A stretch of 64,000 nt of DNA from Microbacterium sp. GCS4 (GTDB taxonomy: Bacteria; Actinomycetota; Actinomycetes; Actinomycetales; Microbacteriaceae). The first letter of the stretch is position 1; each line of letters opens with the position of its first letter. Positions 36,597 through 47,973 of this stretch are shown here, one piece after another. A program made the position numbers and the translations under genes. The DNA lies in the NCBI RefSeq assembly GCF_001262495.1, contig NZ_LGYE01000003.1, positions 248,001 through 312,000 on the forward strand, written 5' to 3'. Under the pieces are notes generated by a model. It made no database searches, was not told where the DNA came from, and saw only the letters and a list, made by a program, of their open reading frames with translations.

Positions 36597-38839
36597 CCTC
36601 TCAGACACTGACCGACTCCCTTCCCTACCTCGACCCCGCACTCCCCATCGCGGCCCGCGTCGCCGACCTCCTCGACCGCATGACGGTGGAGGAGAAGGTC
36701 GGCCAGATGCTGCAGCTCGACGCACGCGACGACCTCGACGACCACGTGCTGCGGCGCACCGTCGGCTCGATCCTGCACACCTCGCCCGAGCGGCTGATCC
36801 GCGCGAACGAGCTCACGGCGCAGACGCGTCTGCGCATCCCGCTGCTCGTCGGCGAGGACTGCATCCACGGGCATTCGTTCTGGCCGGGCGCGACGATCTA
36901 CCCGACGCAGCTCGGGATGGCGGCGTCGTGGGATGCGGAGCTCGTCGAGAAGGTCGCCCGGGCCACCGCGGTCGAGGTGGCTGCGACCGGCATCCACTGG
37001 ACGTTCTCGCCCGTGCTGTGCATCGCCCGTGACCTGCGGTGGGGACGCGTCGACGAGACGTTCGGCGAGGACCCGTTCCTGATCGGCGAGCTGGCCTCGG
37101 CGATGGTGCGCGGCTACCAGGGCGAGGGCCTCGACGACCCCACCGCGATCCTCGCGACCGCCAAGCACTTCGCCGGATACTCCGAGACGCAGGGCGGACG
37201 TGACGCCAGCGAGGCCGACATCTCGCGCCGCAAGCTGCGGTCGTGGTTCCTGCCACCGTTCGAACGCGTCGCCCGTGAGGGATGCCGCACGTTCATGCTC
37301 GGCTACCAGACCACCGACGGTGTGCCGATCACGGTCAACGACTGGCTGCTCAGCGACGTGCTGCGCGGCGAGTGGGGCTACACCGGCACGCTCATCACCG
37401 ACTGGGACAACGTCGGACGCATGGTGTGGGAGCAGCAGGTGCAGCCGGACTACACGCACGCGGCCGCCGCGGCCGTGAAGGCCGGCAATGACATGGTCAT
37501 GACGACCCCCGGGTTCTACGAGGGGGCGTTGGACGCGGTCGCCCGCGGGATGCTGTCGTCGTCGGACTTCGACGCAGCCGTGGCCCGCATCCTCACCCTC
37601 AAGTTCGAGCTCGGGCTGTTCGAGGACCCCCGGCTCCCGCAGGACGGGTTGGATGCCGTCGTCGGCAGCGCCGCGCACGCGGACCTCAACCTCGAGGTCG
37701 CGCGGCGCTCGCTCGTGCTGCTCGAGAACGACGGCACGCTGCCGCTCTCGCCCGTCGCACCGCTGTCGGTCGCCGTGGTCGGGCCGCTCGCCGATGACGC
37801 GCAGACGCAGCTCGGCGACTGGGCCGGCGGCTCGGGACAGGCTGGATGGCTCGACGGACAGCCCCGCGAGATGATCACGACCGTGCTCGACGGCCTCGCC
37901 GGGGTCGACGGCTGGGCCGTGACGCACGCCCGCGGCGCCGACATCCTCACGCTCGAGGAGGACCCGCGCGGGGCGACGTTCCCCGACGGGCAGCCGCGCC
38001 CGCCGGTGGTCGTGCCGGCTGATCGCGATGATGCGCTGATCGCCGAGGCGGTCGCCGCGGCCTCGGCATCCGATGTCGTCGTCGCCGTCGTGGGCGACCG
38101 GATCGAACTCGTCGGCGAAGGGCGCTCGACCGCGACGCTCGAGCTGATCGGGGGCCAGAACGCCCTGCTCGACGCTCTCATCGCGACCGGGAAGCCCGTG
38201 GTGGTAGTGCTGCTCGCGTCGAAGCCGCTCGTGCTGCCGGCATCGGTCTCTCAGGCCGCCGCCGTCATCTGGGCGGCGAATCCCGGAATGCAGGGCGGGC
38301 GCGCGCTCGCCGAGATCGTCACGGGCGCCGTGGAGCCCTCGGGGCGTCTGCCGATCTCGTTCGCGCGACACGTCGGGCAGCAGCCGACGTACTACAACCA
38401 GATCCGCGGACAGCACGGCGACCGCTACGCCGACCTCACGCAGTCGCCCGCCTGGGCGTTCGGCCAGGGACTGTCGTACTCGACGGTGTCGTACTCGGAT
38501 CTCACGGTGTCCTCCGGGCCGTTGTCGGTGGGGGATGCGGTGGTCGGCGAGGTGACCGTGACGAACACGGGTTCGCGCCCGGTGCGCGAGACCGTGCAGG
38601 TGTACGTGCGCGACGAGGTCACGAGCGTGAGCTGGACCGACCGCGAGCTCAAGGCCTACCGGCAGGTCGACCTCGCTCCGGGGGAGAGCGCGCGCGTGCG
38701 CGTCGAGGTGCCGGTGGCCGAGTGCTCGATCGTCGATGCGGCCGGTGTGCGGCGGGTCGAGCCGGGCGAGTTCGCTCTGCTCGTCGGCCCCGACTCCCGC
38801 GAGCAGTCCCTTCTGTCGGCGGCGTTCACGGTGGCGTGA
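36593..38839 (+). CDS. glycoside hydrolase family 3 beta-glycosidase
   Basis: A 748-residue GH3 enzyme: the TIM-barrel domain (about 15-330) with MTVEEKVGQMLQLD, KHFAGYSETQGGRD and the nucleophile Asp270 in LITDWDNVGR; the alpha/beta sandwich (about 370-600) with RRSLVLLENDGTLPLS and WAANPGMQGGRALAEIVTGA; and a C-terminal fibronectin III-like domain (about 640-748). No signal peptide, so it should act on imported oligosaccharides. Overlap with the permease stop places it in the importer operon. Beta-glucosidase or beta-xylosidase activity is likely. Confidence 0.92.
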   Translation: MTSQTLTDSLPYLDPALPIAARVADLLDRMTVEEKVGQMLQLDARDDLDDHVLRRTVGSILHTSPERLIRANELTAQTRLRIPLLVGEDCIHGHSFWPGATIYPTQLGMAASWDAELVEKVARATAVEVAATGIHWTFSPVLCIARDLRWGRVDETFGEDPFLIGELASAMVRGYQGEGLDDPTAILATAKHFAGYSETQGGRDASEADISRRKLRSWFLPPFERVAREGCRTFMLGYQTTDGVPITVNDWLLSDVLRGEWGYTGTLITDWDNVGRMVWEQQVQPDYTHAAAAAVKAGNDMVMTTPGFYEGALDAVARGMLSSSDFDAAVARILTLKFELGLFEDPRLPQDGLDAVVGSAAHADLNLEVARRSLVLLENDGTLPLSPVAPLSVAVVGPLADDAQTQLGDWAGGSGQAGWLDGQPREMITTVLDGLAGVDGWAVTHARGADILTLEEDPRGATFPDGQPRPPVVVPADRDDALIAEAVAAASASDVVVAVVGDRIELVGEGRSTATLELIGGQNALLDALIATGKPVVVVLLASKPLVLPASVSQAAAVIWAANPGMQGGRALAEIVTGAVEPSGRLPISFARHVGQQPTYYNQIRGQHGDRYADLTQSPAWAFGQGLSYSTVSYSDLTVSSGPLSVGDAVVGEVTVTNTGSRPVRETVQVYVRDEVTSVSWTDRELKAYRQVDLAPGESARVRVEVPVAECSIVDAAGVRRVEPGEFALLVGPDSREQSLLSAAFTVA

Positions 38840-38852
38840 CCCCCGTCTCCCG

Positions 38853-38919
38853 CCCGTCTATTTCTGCCGAACGGCAGAGATGGACGGGCGGTTTGCGCCA
38901 TTCGGCAGAAACAGACGGG
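38853..38919. repeat. R2 three-armed element, copy C
   Basis: Arms 38853-38869, 38872-38888 and 38903-38919, total 67 bp. Arm 2 has two A-to-G changes relative to copy A, each of which would still pair as G-U in RNA. It lies between the convergent ends of the GH3 gene and soxR. Confidence 0.93.
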
Positions 38920-38932
38920 CGGGGCGACGGGC

Positions 38933-39406
38933 TCAGTCCTGGAGGCGCTGCGGGCCGGCGCCGTGTGTGCCGAGCTCGTCGTCGGGGTTGAGCAGCCCGC
39001 ACGCCTTCATCGACAGGCAGCCGCAGCCGATGCATCCGGTCAGCTCGCGCTCCAGCCGTTCGATGCCCTCGCGGCGCTTCTCGAGCTCGCGCTTCCACCG
39101 GCGGGACGCGCGCTGCCAGTCGTCGTGGCTCGGCGTCTGGGTGAGGGGCACGTCGGCGAACGCCTCTTGCACGTCTGACAGCGGGATGCCGAGGCGCTTC
39201 GCCACGGTGACGAGCGAGACCCTGCGCAGCATGTGCCGCGCGTACCGGCGCTGATTGCCGGCGGTGCGGGTCGACGCGATCAGGCCGAGGCTCTCGTAGA
39301 AGTGCAGCGCCGAGGGCGCGACGCCCGTGCGGCGGCTCATCTCGCCGATCGTCAGGGGCTCGTCCGGGGCGTGCGGCGTGCGGTCGGAATCGTTGGATGC
39401 TGTCAA
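38933..39406 (-). CDS. soxR: redox-sensitive MerR regulator SoxR
   Basis: A protein of about 157 residues. The MerR HTH (about 17-60) reads [26 protein letters not shown], then [11 protein letters not shown]. The C-terminal [12 protein letters not shown] is the SoxR 2Fe-2S cluster motif (CxxCxCxxxxxC). The cluster is oxidised by redox-active compounds or nitric oxide, which twists the promoter and turns on transcription. The TTG at 39406 is chosen as start because GGAGAGG lies about 4-10 nt upstream and it leaves the operator free; a TTG at 39430 would fall in the operator. Confidence 0.93.
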   Translation of the reverse strand: MTASNDSDRTPHAPDEPLTIGEMSRRTGVAPSALHFYESLGLIASTRTAGNQRRYARHMLRRVSLVTVAKRLGIPLSDVQEAFADVPLTQTPSHDDWQRASRRWKRELEKRREGIERLERELTGCIGCGCLSMKACGLLNPDDELGTHGAGPQRLQD

Positions 39407-39420
39407 GGGGCCTCTCCGAT

Positions 39421-39451
39421 TTGACCTCAAGTGTACTTGAGGTCTTACGGT
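39421..39451 (+). promoter_or_regulatory. SoxR box in an overlong-spacer promoter
   Basis: The perfect palindrome cctcaagtgtacttgagg (39425-39442) closely matches known SoxR operators. It lies between TTGACC (39421-39426) and TACGGT (39446-39451), a 19-bp spacer, the hallmark of MerR-family activated promoters. It should drive the ferredoxin and flavin reductase genes. Confidence 0.9.
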
Positions 39452-39480
39452 GGAACCGTGCTGCGAACGAAGACCACCCG

Positions 39481-39807
39481 ATGACCTATGTGATCGCGCT
39501 GCCGTGCGTCGATGTCAAGGACCGCGCGTGCATCGACGAATGCCCCGTCGACTGCATCTACGAGGGCGAACGCTCGCTGTACATCCACCCCGACGAGTGC
39601 GTGGACTGCGGCGCGTGCGAACCGGTCTGCCCCGTCGAGGCGATCTTCTACGAGGACGACCTGCCCGACGAATGGCAGGACTACTACAAGGCCAACGTCG
39701 AATTCTTCGACGAGATCGGATCCCCGGGCGGCGCGGCCAAGGTCGGGATGATCGCGCACGACCATCCCCTCATCGCCGCGCTCCCACCCCAGGAGGCTCA
39801 CGAATGA
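39481..39807 (+). CDS. fdxA: 7Fe ferredoxin
   Basis: A 108-residue ferredoxin. [16 protein letters not shown] near residue 16 gives a Cys pattern for a 3Fe-4S cluster plus one shared ligand, and [20 protein letters not shown] near residue 38 the 4Fe-4S cluster, as in the FdxA type. The C-terminal extension matches the family. It is an electron carrier in the cytosol, controlled by the SoxR box just upstream and coupled to a flavin reductase by a 4-bp overlap. Confidence 0.93.
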   Translation: MTYVIALPCVDVKDRACIDECPVDCIYEGERSLYIHPDECVDCGACEPVCPVEAIFYEDDLPDEWQDYYKANVEFFDEIGSPGGAAKVGMIAHDHPLIAALPPQEAHE

Positions 39808-40322
39808 CCAGCACACCCGCACCCGTCCCCGTGCCGTCCCCGGTCGGCGAAGGGCTCAAGGCGGCGTTCCGCCAGCATCCGGCCGGTGTCGCGATCATCA
39901 CCGCGACCACTTCGGCAGGACCCGTCGGGCTGACGGCATCCAGCGTCGCCTCCGTGGCGGTCGATCCCGCGGCGATCGTGTTCTCGGTCACCCGCGCGAC
40001 CGGCAGCGCCGGGGCGATCCTCTCGGCCGACAGCTTCGTGGTGCACCTGATCGACGACGAGCACTCCGCACTCGCGCAGAGCTTCGCGGTGAGCGGCGCC
40101 GAGCGCTTCACCGACGCACAGGGCTGGAGCGCGCTCCCGACAGGCGAGCCGTACCTGCGCGAAGCGCGCGTCGCGATGCGCTGCCACCCCATGACGATCG
40201 TCGCCGTCGGCTCCTCGACCGTCGTGATCGCCGAGGTCGACGAGGTGCTGCTGGGTCGACCGGGACGCCCGCTCGTCTACATCGATCGCCGGTTCCACGC
40301 GCTGCCGAACGACGACGCCTGA
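39804..40322 (+). CDS. flavin reductase domain protein
   Basis: A 172-residue protein of the flavin reductase/FMN-binding split-barrel family: [20 protein letters not shown] and [20 protein letters not shown] near the N-terminus, and [12 protein letters not shown] at the end. It reduces free flavin or binds FMN. The ATG at 39804 overlaps the ferredoxin stop (ATGA), so both genes should respond to SoxR. It may supply electrons for detoxification or for resetting SoxR; that is inference. Confidence 0.85.
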   Translation: MTSTPAPVPVPSPVGEGLKAAFRQHPAGVAIITATTSAGPVGLTASSVASVAVDPAAIVFSVTRATGSAGAILSADSFVVHLIDDEHSALAQSFAVSGAERFTDAQGWSALPTGEPYLREARVAMRCHPMTIVAVGSSTVVIAEVDEVLLGRPGRPLVYIDRRFHALPNDDA

Positions 40323-40392
40323 GGCGACGGCGCCGCAGCGACGGCGCCGCAGCCGCGACACAGACCGCAGAATCACCGAAGGAAGGAATCCC

Positions 40393-41022
40393 ATGTCCAC
40401 TGCGTACACGCTCCCCGAGCTGCCGTACGACTACTCGGCGCTCGCCCCGCACATCTCCGGGAAGATCATGGAGCTCCACCACTCCAAGCACCACCAGGCC
40501 TACGTGACGGGCGCGAACACGGCGCTCGAGCAGCTCGCCACAGCCCGCGGCGCCGGCGACCTCGCCGCCGTGAACAAGCTCGAGAAGGACCTCGCCTTCA
40601 ACCTCGGCGGACACATCAACCACTCGGTGTTCTGGGAGAACCTGTCGCCCGATGGCGGCGGCAACCCCGAGGGCGAGCTCGAGGCCGCGCTGGCCGACGA
40701 GTTCGGCTCGATCGACGCGTTCCGCGCGCACTTCACCGCCACCGCGCTCGGCGTGCAGGGTTCCGGCTGGGCCGTCCTCGCGTGGGACTCGGTCGGCGCA
40801 CGGCCCGTGATCTTCCAGCTGTTCGACCAGCAGGCCAACGCGCCTCTCGGCGTGACGCCGCTGCTGCAGCTCGACGTGTGGGAGCACGCCTACTACCTCG
40901 ACTACCTCAACGTCCGCGCCGACTACGTCAAGGCGTTCTGGGAGCTCGTGAACTGGCCCGACGTGCAGCGCCGCTTCCAGCTCGCGCAGGAGAAGACCGC
41001 GGGTCTGATCGCCGCGCGCTGA
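40393..41022 (+). CDS. sodA: superoxide dismutase, Fe/Mn type
   Basis: A 209-residue SOD. It shows YTLPELPYDYSALAPHISGK, MELHHSKHHQAYV with the first metal His, NLGGHINHSVFWENL with the second, and WEHAYYLDYLNVRADYVKAF carrying the acidic and last His ligands. DVWEHAYYLDY and GSGWAVLAW fit the Mn/cambialistic type. It stands 70 bp after the flavin reductase with GAAGGAA before the ATG; no SoxR box of its own is visible. Confidence 0.96.
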   Translation: MSTAYTLPELPYDYSALAPHISGKIMELHHSKHHQAYVTGANTALEQLATARGAGDLAAVNKLEKDLAFNLGGHINHSVFWENLSPDGGGNPEGELEAALADEFGSIDAFRAHFTATALGVQGSGWAVLAWDSVGARPVIFQLFDQQANAPLGVTPLLQLDVWEHAYYLDYLNVRADYVKAFWELVNWPDVQRRFQLAQEKTAGLIAAR

Positions 41023-41045
41023 TCTGCGGCGGCCCTGCCCTCCCG

Positions 41046-41112
41046 CCCGTCTGTTTCTGCCGTTCGGCACAAACAGACGGGCGGTTTGCGTCATTCGGCA
41101 GAAATAGACGGG
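41046..41112. repeat. R2 three-armed element, copy D
   Basis: Arms 41046-41062, 41065-41081 and 41096-41112, total 67 bp. Relative to copy A, arm 1 has G in place of A (ctgttt) and arm 2 has the matching C in place of T (aaacag), so the stem pair changed from A-T to G-C on both sides. It lies between the convergent sodA and arsC genes. Confidence 0.95.
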
Positions 41113-41122
41113 CGGGGCGGGG

Positions 41123-41527
41123 TCAGGCGAGCAGCTCGGCGGCGAGAGACTCGATGCGGCGGCGGATGTCGTCGCGGATCGGACGAACGGCCTCGATCCC
41201 CTGCCCGGCGGGGTCGTCGAGCGCCCAGTCCTCGTAGCGCTTCCCCGGGAAGAACGGGCACGTGTCACCGCATCCCATCGTGATCACGACGTCCGAGTGC
41301 TGAACGGCTTCGGTCGTCAGGACCTTCGGCGTCTCGGCTGTGATGTCGATGCCGAGCTCGCCCATCGCCTCGACCGCCACGGGGTTGATGTGCTCGGCGG
41401 GCAGGGAACCGGCCGAGCGCACCTCGATGCGGTCGCCGGCGATGTGCCGCAGGAACCCTGCAGCCATCTGCGAGCGACCCGCGTTGTGCACGCACACGAA
41501 CAGGACGGAGGGGATGCCGGGGGCCAT
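41123..41527 (-). CDS. arsC: arsenate reductase, low-molecular-weight phosphatase type
   Basis: A 134-residue protein with the phosphatase P-loop CVHNAGRS (Cys-x5-Arg) near residues 11-18 and TMGCGDTCPFFPGKRYEDWA carrying the further cysteines near residues 84-90 used in the thiol relay of ArsC. It reduces arsenate to arsenite. No ArsR or ArsB is adjacent. It is convergent with sodA across an R2 repeat. Confidence 0.9.
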   Translation of the reverse strand: MAPGIPSVLFVCVHNAGRSQMAAGFLRHIAGDRIEVRSAGSLPAEHINPVAVEAMGELGIDITAETPKVLTTEAVQHSDVVITMGCGDTCPFFPGKRYEDWALDDPAGQGIEAVRPIRDDIRRRIESLAAELLA

Positions 41528-41561
41528 GACTCCAGCATCCCATGCGTCCCGCGTCGCTGCC

Positions 41562-42578
41562 TCAGGCGAGCCGGGCCGTCGTCCCGCGCACCCTCAGCTC
41601 GTAGGGCAGCGCAGAGGGAAGGTCCGGATCACCCTCGATCTCGCCCTCGGCGAGCTTCGCGAGCACGACATCCGCGGCCCTCTCGCCCTGCCCGAGCGGG
41701 AACTGGTCGACGGTCGTGAGCTGGAAGAGCGCGCCGAGCTCGTGCCCGTCGATCCCCACGATCGACAGGTCGCGCGGCACCGAGATGCCGAGATCCCGCG
41801 CGGCGAGGATCGTGCCGATCGCCATCTCGTCCGATGCTGCGAAGACCGCGGTCGGGCGAGGGCCAGGCCGCGTCAGCAGGTGCGTGGCCGCGCGGTATCC
41901 GCCGTCGATCGTGAAGTCCGCCGGCTCGAGGAGCGCGGGATCGAGCGGGATGCCGGCTGCCTCGAGCGCCCGCTCGAACCCCAGCCGCCGGAGCGGTGTG
42001 ACGTGGAAGTCGACGTCGAATTCGGGCGTCGAGCCGATGTGCGCGATGCGCCGGTGGCCGAGACCGATCAGATGCTCGGTCGCGAGCCGGGCCACCGCGA
42101 CCTCGTCGACCGTGAGGGTGTCGAGTCGGGGGTTCGGGCCGCCGATCGCGACCACGGGCAGTCCGACGGCGAGCAGCTGCTGCGTCTCGTGCTCGTGGAG
42201 TTCGATCGACACGGCGATCACCGCGTCCACGCGCTGACGCCGCAGGAAGGTGTCGAACACGTGTGCGCGCACATCCCTGTCGGCGGTGATGTTGTACAGC
42301 GTGATGTCGTAGCCCGCGCGCATGAGCGTCGTGGACACCCCCGACAGCACGGTGCTGAAGAACCAGCGGTCGAGGAACGGCACGATCACCCCGATGTTGC
42401 GCGTGCGCCCGGATGCCAAGCTCGACGCGCGAGACGACACCACGTAGCCGAGCGCCGACGCGGCCTCCTGGACGCGCAGGCGCGCCGACTCCGACACGTT
42501 CGCGCGGCCGCTCAGCGCTCGCGACACGGTCGCCGTGGACACCCCGGCGAGTCGGGCGACCTCGTCGATGCTCGGCAT
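41562..42578 (-). CDS. LacI family transcriptional regulator (GH13-linked)
   Basis: A 338-residue LacI protein. The HTH is PSIDEVARLAGVSTATVSRA with LSGRANVSESARLRV (residues 2-45), then the periplasmic-binding-like sensor with IGVIVPFLDRWFFSTVLSGV, GGPNPRLDTLTVDEV and VVGIDGHELG. The ATG at 42578 is chosen by the HTH position. It follows the GH13 gene on the same strand and likely represses it through the operator at 44351-44364; the inducer may be a maltose- or isomaltose-type sugar. Confidence 0.9.
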   Translation of the reverse strand: MPSIDEVARLAGVSTATVSRALSGRANVSESARLRVQEAASALGYVVSSRASSLASGRTRNIGVIVPFLDRWFFSTVLSGVSTTLMRAGYDITLYNITADRDVRAHVFDTFLRRQRVDAVIAVSIELHEHETQQLLAVGLPVVAIGGPNPRLDTLTVDEVAVARLATEHLIGLGHRRIAHIGSTPEFDVDFHVTPLRRLGFERALEAAGIPLDPALLEPADFTIDGGYRAATHLLTRPGPRPTAVFAASDEMAIGTILAARDLGISVPRDLSIVGIDGHELGALFQLTTVDQFPLGQGERAADVVLAKLAEGEIEGDPDLPSALPYELRVRGTTARLA

Positions 42579-42603
42579 GCTGTCTCTCCCTCGGCGTTCG
42601 GAT

Positions 42604-42666
42604 CGCTCCGGTCGCAGCCGGTGCCGCCGGAGGGATGCCGGAGCCACGCCGACTGCGACCGGAGCG
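42604..42666. repeat. 13-bp inverted repeat between GH13 and LacI genes
   Basis: Arms cgctccggtcgca (42604-42616) and tgcgaccggagcg (42654-42666) are perfectly complementary, with further ccgg-rich internal pairing. The right arm begins 10 bp before the GH13 stop. It may end or attenuate GH13 transcription before lacI. The left arm recurs at 12203-12215. Confidence 0.7.
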
Positions 42667-42675
42667 GCTCCGGAC

Positions 42676-44337
<1,662 letters not shown>

Positions 44338-44350
44338 GCGCCCAGGCTAG

Positions 44351-44364
44351 TGCAAACGCTTACA
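44351..44364. promoter_or_regulatory. LacI-type operator before the GH13 gene
   Basis: TGCAAACGCTTACA (reverse TGTAAGCGTTTGCA) matches the general LacI-family/cre pattern at almost every position, with the central CG. It sits 14 bp upstream of the GH13 ATG, well placed to block transcription. Confidence 0.8.
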
Positions 44365-44475
44365 TGAGCGCCATAGCGGGGATCGAATCGTTTCGGACAA
44401 TCGGTCTTGCAGATGCCGCTGATCCGGTCCGCACTCGGGAGTATGCTTCCGGCATCCGACGATGTGGAGGTGGTC

Positions 44476-44904
44476 ATGGTTCCCGAGATCAACTACTGGG
44501 CGGTCCTGCTGGCGACGCTGTCGAGCATGATCGTCGGCTCGGTCTGGTACGCGCCGCCGGTGTTCGGCACCCGCTGGGCGCGGCTCGCGAACGTCGACAT
44601 GGATCGGCCGCCCGCGACGGCCGTCCTCCCGATCGTCACGACCGTGCTCGTGAGCTTCGTGACGTCGTGGGTGCTGGCCGGCGCGGCCGCGATCGCCTGG
44701 CATTTCTACGGCGGTTCGTTCCTCTGGGGCACCATCGTCACGGCGGTGCTGCTGTGGGCGGGTTTCACGGCCGCGCGGTTCATCACGCACGACGCCTTCG
44801 AGGGGCGGCCGACCGCGCTCACCACCATGAACATCGCGCACGAGCTCGTGACGGTCGTGGTGATGGCGCTGCTGATCGGCGTCTGGCCGCCCGCGCTGGG
44901 CTAG
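44476..44904 (+). CDS. DUF1761 family membrane protein
   Basis: A 142-residue protein with four hydrophobic helices. INYWAVLLATLSSMIVGSVW, YAPPVFGTRWARL and the spacing of helices match the DUF1761 family, small membrane proteins of unknown role. The ATG at 44476 is preferred, with GGAGG just upstream. Its stop and that of the convergent VOC gene share the palindrome CTAG. Confidence 0.8.
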   Translation: MVPEINYWAVLLATLSSMIVGSVWYAPPVFGTRWARLANVDMDRPPATAVLPIVTTVLVSFVTSWVLAGAAAIAWHFYGGSFLWGTIVTAVLLWAGFTAARFITHDAFEGRPTALTTMNIAHELVTVVVMALLIGVWPPALG

Positions 44905-45356
44905 TCCTCCCGCGCGGTGCGGGTCTTCGTGAGGTCCTGCGCGAGCATCACGAGGATGCCGCTGGGCCCGCGCAGGTAGGTGAGCTTGTAGACATCCTGG
45001 TAGTTCGCGACGCCGCGCAGCGGATGGCATCCGTGCCGCGCGGCGATCGCCAGCGACGCGTCGATGTCGTCGACGGAGAACGCCACGCGGTGCATCCCGA
45101 TCTCGTTCGGCAGCGTCGGCTCGGTCTCTATCGCCTCGGGATGGATGTACTCGAAGAATTCGAGCTGCCCGTGCCCGTCGGGAGTCTGCAGCACGGCGAT
45201 CCTCGCGTGATTCCCGTCGAGGCCGACGGCGGTCGAGGCCCACTCGCCGCTCACCTCGTCGCGGCCGACGACCGTGAGGCCGAGGTCGGTGAAGAAGGCG
45301 ACGGCCTCCTCCAGGTCGCGGACGGCGATTCCGACGTTCTCCAGTGCGATGGGCAT
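44901..45356 (-). CDS. VOC (glyoxalase/bleomycin resistance) family protein
   Basis: A 151-residue protein with two VOC modules: LENVGIAVRDLEEAVAFFTD at 5-24 and MHRVAFSVDDIDASLAIAAR near 95-115. The expected metal-site His/Glu positions (N-terminal strand, QLEFFEYIHP, MHRVAF) are partly present. It may be a lyase, epimerase or dioxygenase; the substrate is unknown. It shares four stop-codon bases with the convergent DUF1761 gene. Confidence 0.85.
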   Translation of the reverse strand: MPIALENVGIAVRDLEEAVAFFTDLGLTVVGRDEVSGEWASTAVGLDGNHARIAVLQTPDGHGQLEFFEYIHPEAIETEPTLPNEIGMHRVAFSVDDIDASLAIAARHGCHPLRGVANYQDVYKLTYLRGPSGILVMLAQDLTKTRTARED

Positions 45357-45584
45357 GGGCTGGATGCTACTCCGCGAACCGCATCCGCGGCAGGTCCGCT
45401 GCTCTCGCACTCGCCCTGCGCGCGTCGCTCGCGCACCGATATACCGGGATGCTGGACGGATGGGCGTCCGACCGTGGACGTTCGGCGCTAGTCGCACGGC
45501 TGCGGCGTTGACAGGATCGTCTCGTGACCTCACGGTCGCCTGCGCACGCTCGGCCCGTGCGCGGTCTCGACCGAGAGGGTCCCC

Positions 45585-46850
45585 ATGTCCGGTTCTCCGC
45601 GCCGTTCGGTGCCGTGGATCGTCGCCGCCGCGCTCGTCGCCGTCGCCGTCCTGACCGGCGCAGCGACCGCATCCGGAGCGGCGACCCCCGCGGACGAACC
45701 GGCCCCCGTCGCCGACCCGGCCGATCCTGCGACCTCCGTCGCGCTCGCCTACGAGTTCCTCGACGCGCGCGTCGACGAGTTCTGCGACGATGCGGGCCAC
45801 TGCCTGCCGCGCAGCTACCAGGGCGGGTTCTTCACGGATCTGCCGACCTGGGACTTCACCCCGTCCTTCGTGTACGACGACGCGCTCGTCGTGATCGCGT
45901 ACACCGCGCGCGGACTCCCCGACGACCTCCGCCGCGCCCGCGCCGTCGCCGACACGCTCCTGTTCGTGCAGGAGAACGATCCGATCGGCGATGGCCGCGT
46001 CCGCACCTCGTACGAACCCCACGGCATCCGCCAGGGACGCGTCGAGATCACCGGGCCCGGCACCTTCACCGGCAACCAGGCGTGGGCCGGCATGGCACTC
46101 GCCCGGCTGTTCCACGCCACCGGCGAGCAGAAGTATCTCGACGGCGCGCTCGACATCGCCCAGTGGATCCAGACGAACACGGCCGACATGACGCGTGCGC
46201 CCTTCGGCTACACGGGCGGGCAGCTCGAAGACGGCACCTCGCTGGTGTGGAAGTCCACCGAGCACAACAGCGACATCGCCGGATTCTTCGGACAGCTCGC
46301 GCAGCTCACCGGCGACAGCGTGTGGGCCGACCGCGCCGCGACCGCCGCCGCCTTCGTCGCGGCGATGCAGGCCCCCGACGGTCATGTCGACACCGGCACG
46401 CTGCTCGACGGCAGCACGACCAACGTGTACCCGGTGCCGCTCGACGCGCAGACCTGGAGCGCACTCGCCACCGGAGACCCGCGCTACGGCGCAGCGCTCG
46501 ACTGGACGCTCGCGAACCTCATCGCGACGGACGGGCCGCACCACGGCCCCTCGATCAGCCACGTCGACGTCTCGAAGGTCTGGTTCGAGGGCGCGGGACA
46601 CCTCGCGCTCGCGCTGCGTCTGCGCGACGGCGCGGGAGACGCGGCGGAGGCGGACGCGCTGCTCGACAGCATCCGACTCGCGCAGCGCGACGCCGTGAAC
46701 GGCGACGGCAAGGGGATCGTCGCGACGTCGAACGACGGTCTCGACTCCGGGTTCGGTGACCTCTACTACGCGAGCCTGCACACCGGCACGACCGCGTGGT
46801 ACCTGCTGGCTGCGATCGGCGACAACCCGTTCACGCTGCCCGCGTCCTGA
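45585..46850 (+). CDS. secreted alpha/alpha-toroid protein (six-hairpin glycosidase-like)
   Basis: A 421-residue protein with an N-terminal signal peptide (SVPWIVAAALVAVAVLTGAA, then TASGA, about 8-32), so exported. The mature part has repeated helical segments with YDDALVVIAYTARGLPDDLR, FTGNQAWAGMALARLFHATG, EHNSDIAGFFGQLAQLTG, and WFEGAGHLALALRLRD, the pattern of alpha/alpha barrel glycoside hydrolases and related proteins. The active residues and substrate are not assignable. It stands alone between the VOC and purQ genes. Confidence 0.7.
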   Translation: MSGSPRRSVPWIVAAALVAVAVLTGAATASGAATPADEPAPVADPADPATSVALAYEFLDARVDEFCDDAGHCLPRSYQGGFFTDLPTWDFTPSFVYDDALVVIAYTARGLPDDLRRARAVADTLLFVQENDPIGDGRVRTSYEPHGIRQGRVEITGPGTFTGNQAWAGMALARLFHATGEQKYLDGALDIAQWIQTNTADMTRAPFGYTGGQLEDGTSLVWKSTEHNSDIAGFFGQLAQLTGDSVWADRAATAAAFVAAMQAPDGHVDTGTLLDGSTTNVYPVPLDAQTWSALATGDPRYGAALDWTLANLIATDGPHHGPSISHVDVSKVWFEGAGHLALALRLRDGAGDAAEADALLDSIRLAQRDAVNGDGKGIVATSNDGLDSGFGDLYYASLHTGTTAWYLLAAIGDNPFTLPAS

Positions 46851-46935
46851 CCTGCCACTGCGTCGTCCCGCGCGCCGTCTTCTCGTGTGCGCCGCGTGGT
46901 GAGCGCCGTGCGCCGGGGTGACGCGGCGTGGTGAC

Positions 46936-47639
<704 letters not shown>

Positions 47640-47643
<4 letters not shown>

Positions 47644-47888
47644 TCGGCGACCTCGATGCCCACGACGTCCTCGATCACGGAGTTCGACAGCACCTCGTCG
47701 GCGATGCGGCGGGCCTCGGCGAGGACCTCGTCCGTGACCTCTCCCTCGACCGTGAGTTCGAAGCGCTTGCCGATCCGGACGTCGGAGAAGCCCTCGACGC
47801 CGAGACGGGCGAAGGCGCCGGACACGGCCTTGCCCTGCGGGTCGAGCAGTTCGGGCTTGGGCATGACGTCGACGACGATGGTGGGCAT
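47640..47888 (-). CDS. purS: FGAM synthase subunit PurS
   Basis: An 82-residue Pur[21 protein letters not shown] then [20 protein letters not shown], the full family pattern. It bridges PurQ and PurL. It is translationally coupled to purQ. Confidence 0.94.
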
Positions 47889-47973
47889 GACGGCTCCAGG
47901 AGTCGTGGGCGGACGGGCGGCCTCAGTCTACCGGCTCCCGACACGCGCGATTCGCGCGGCATCCGCCTCCTTC

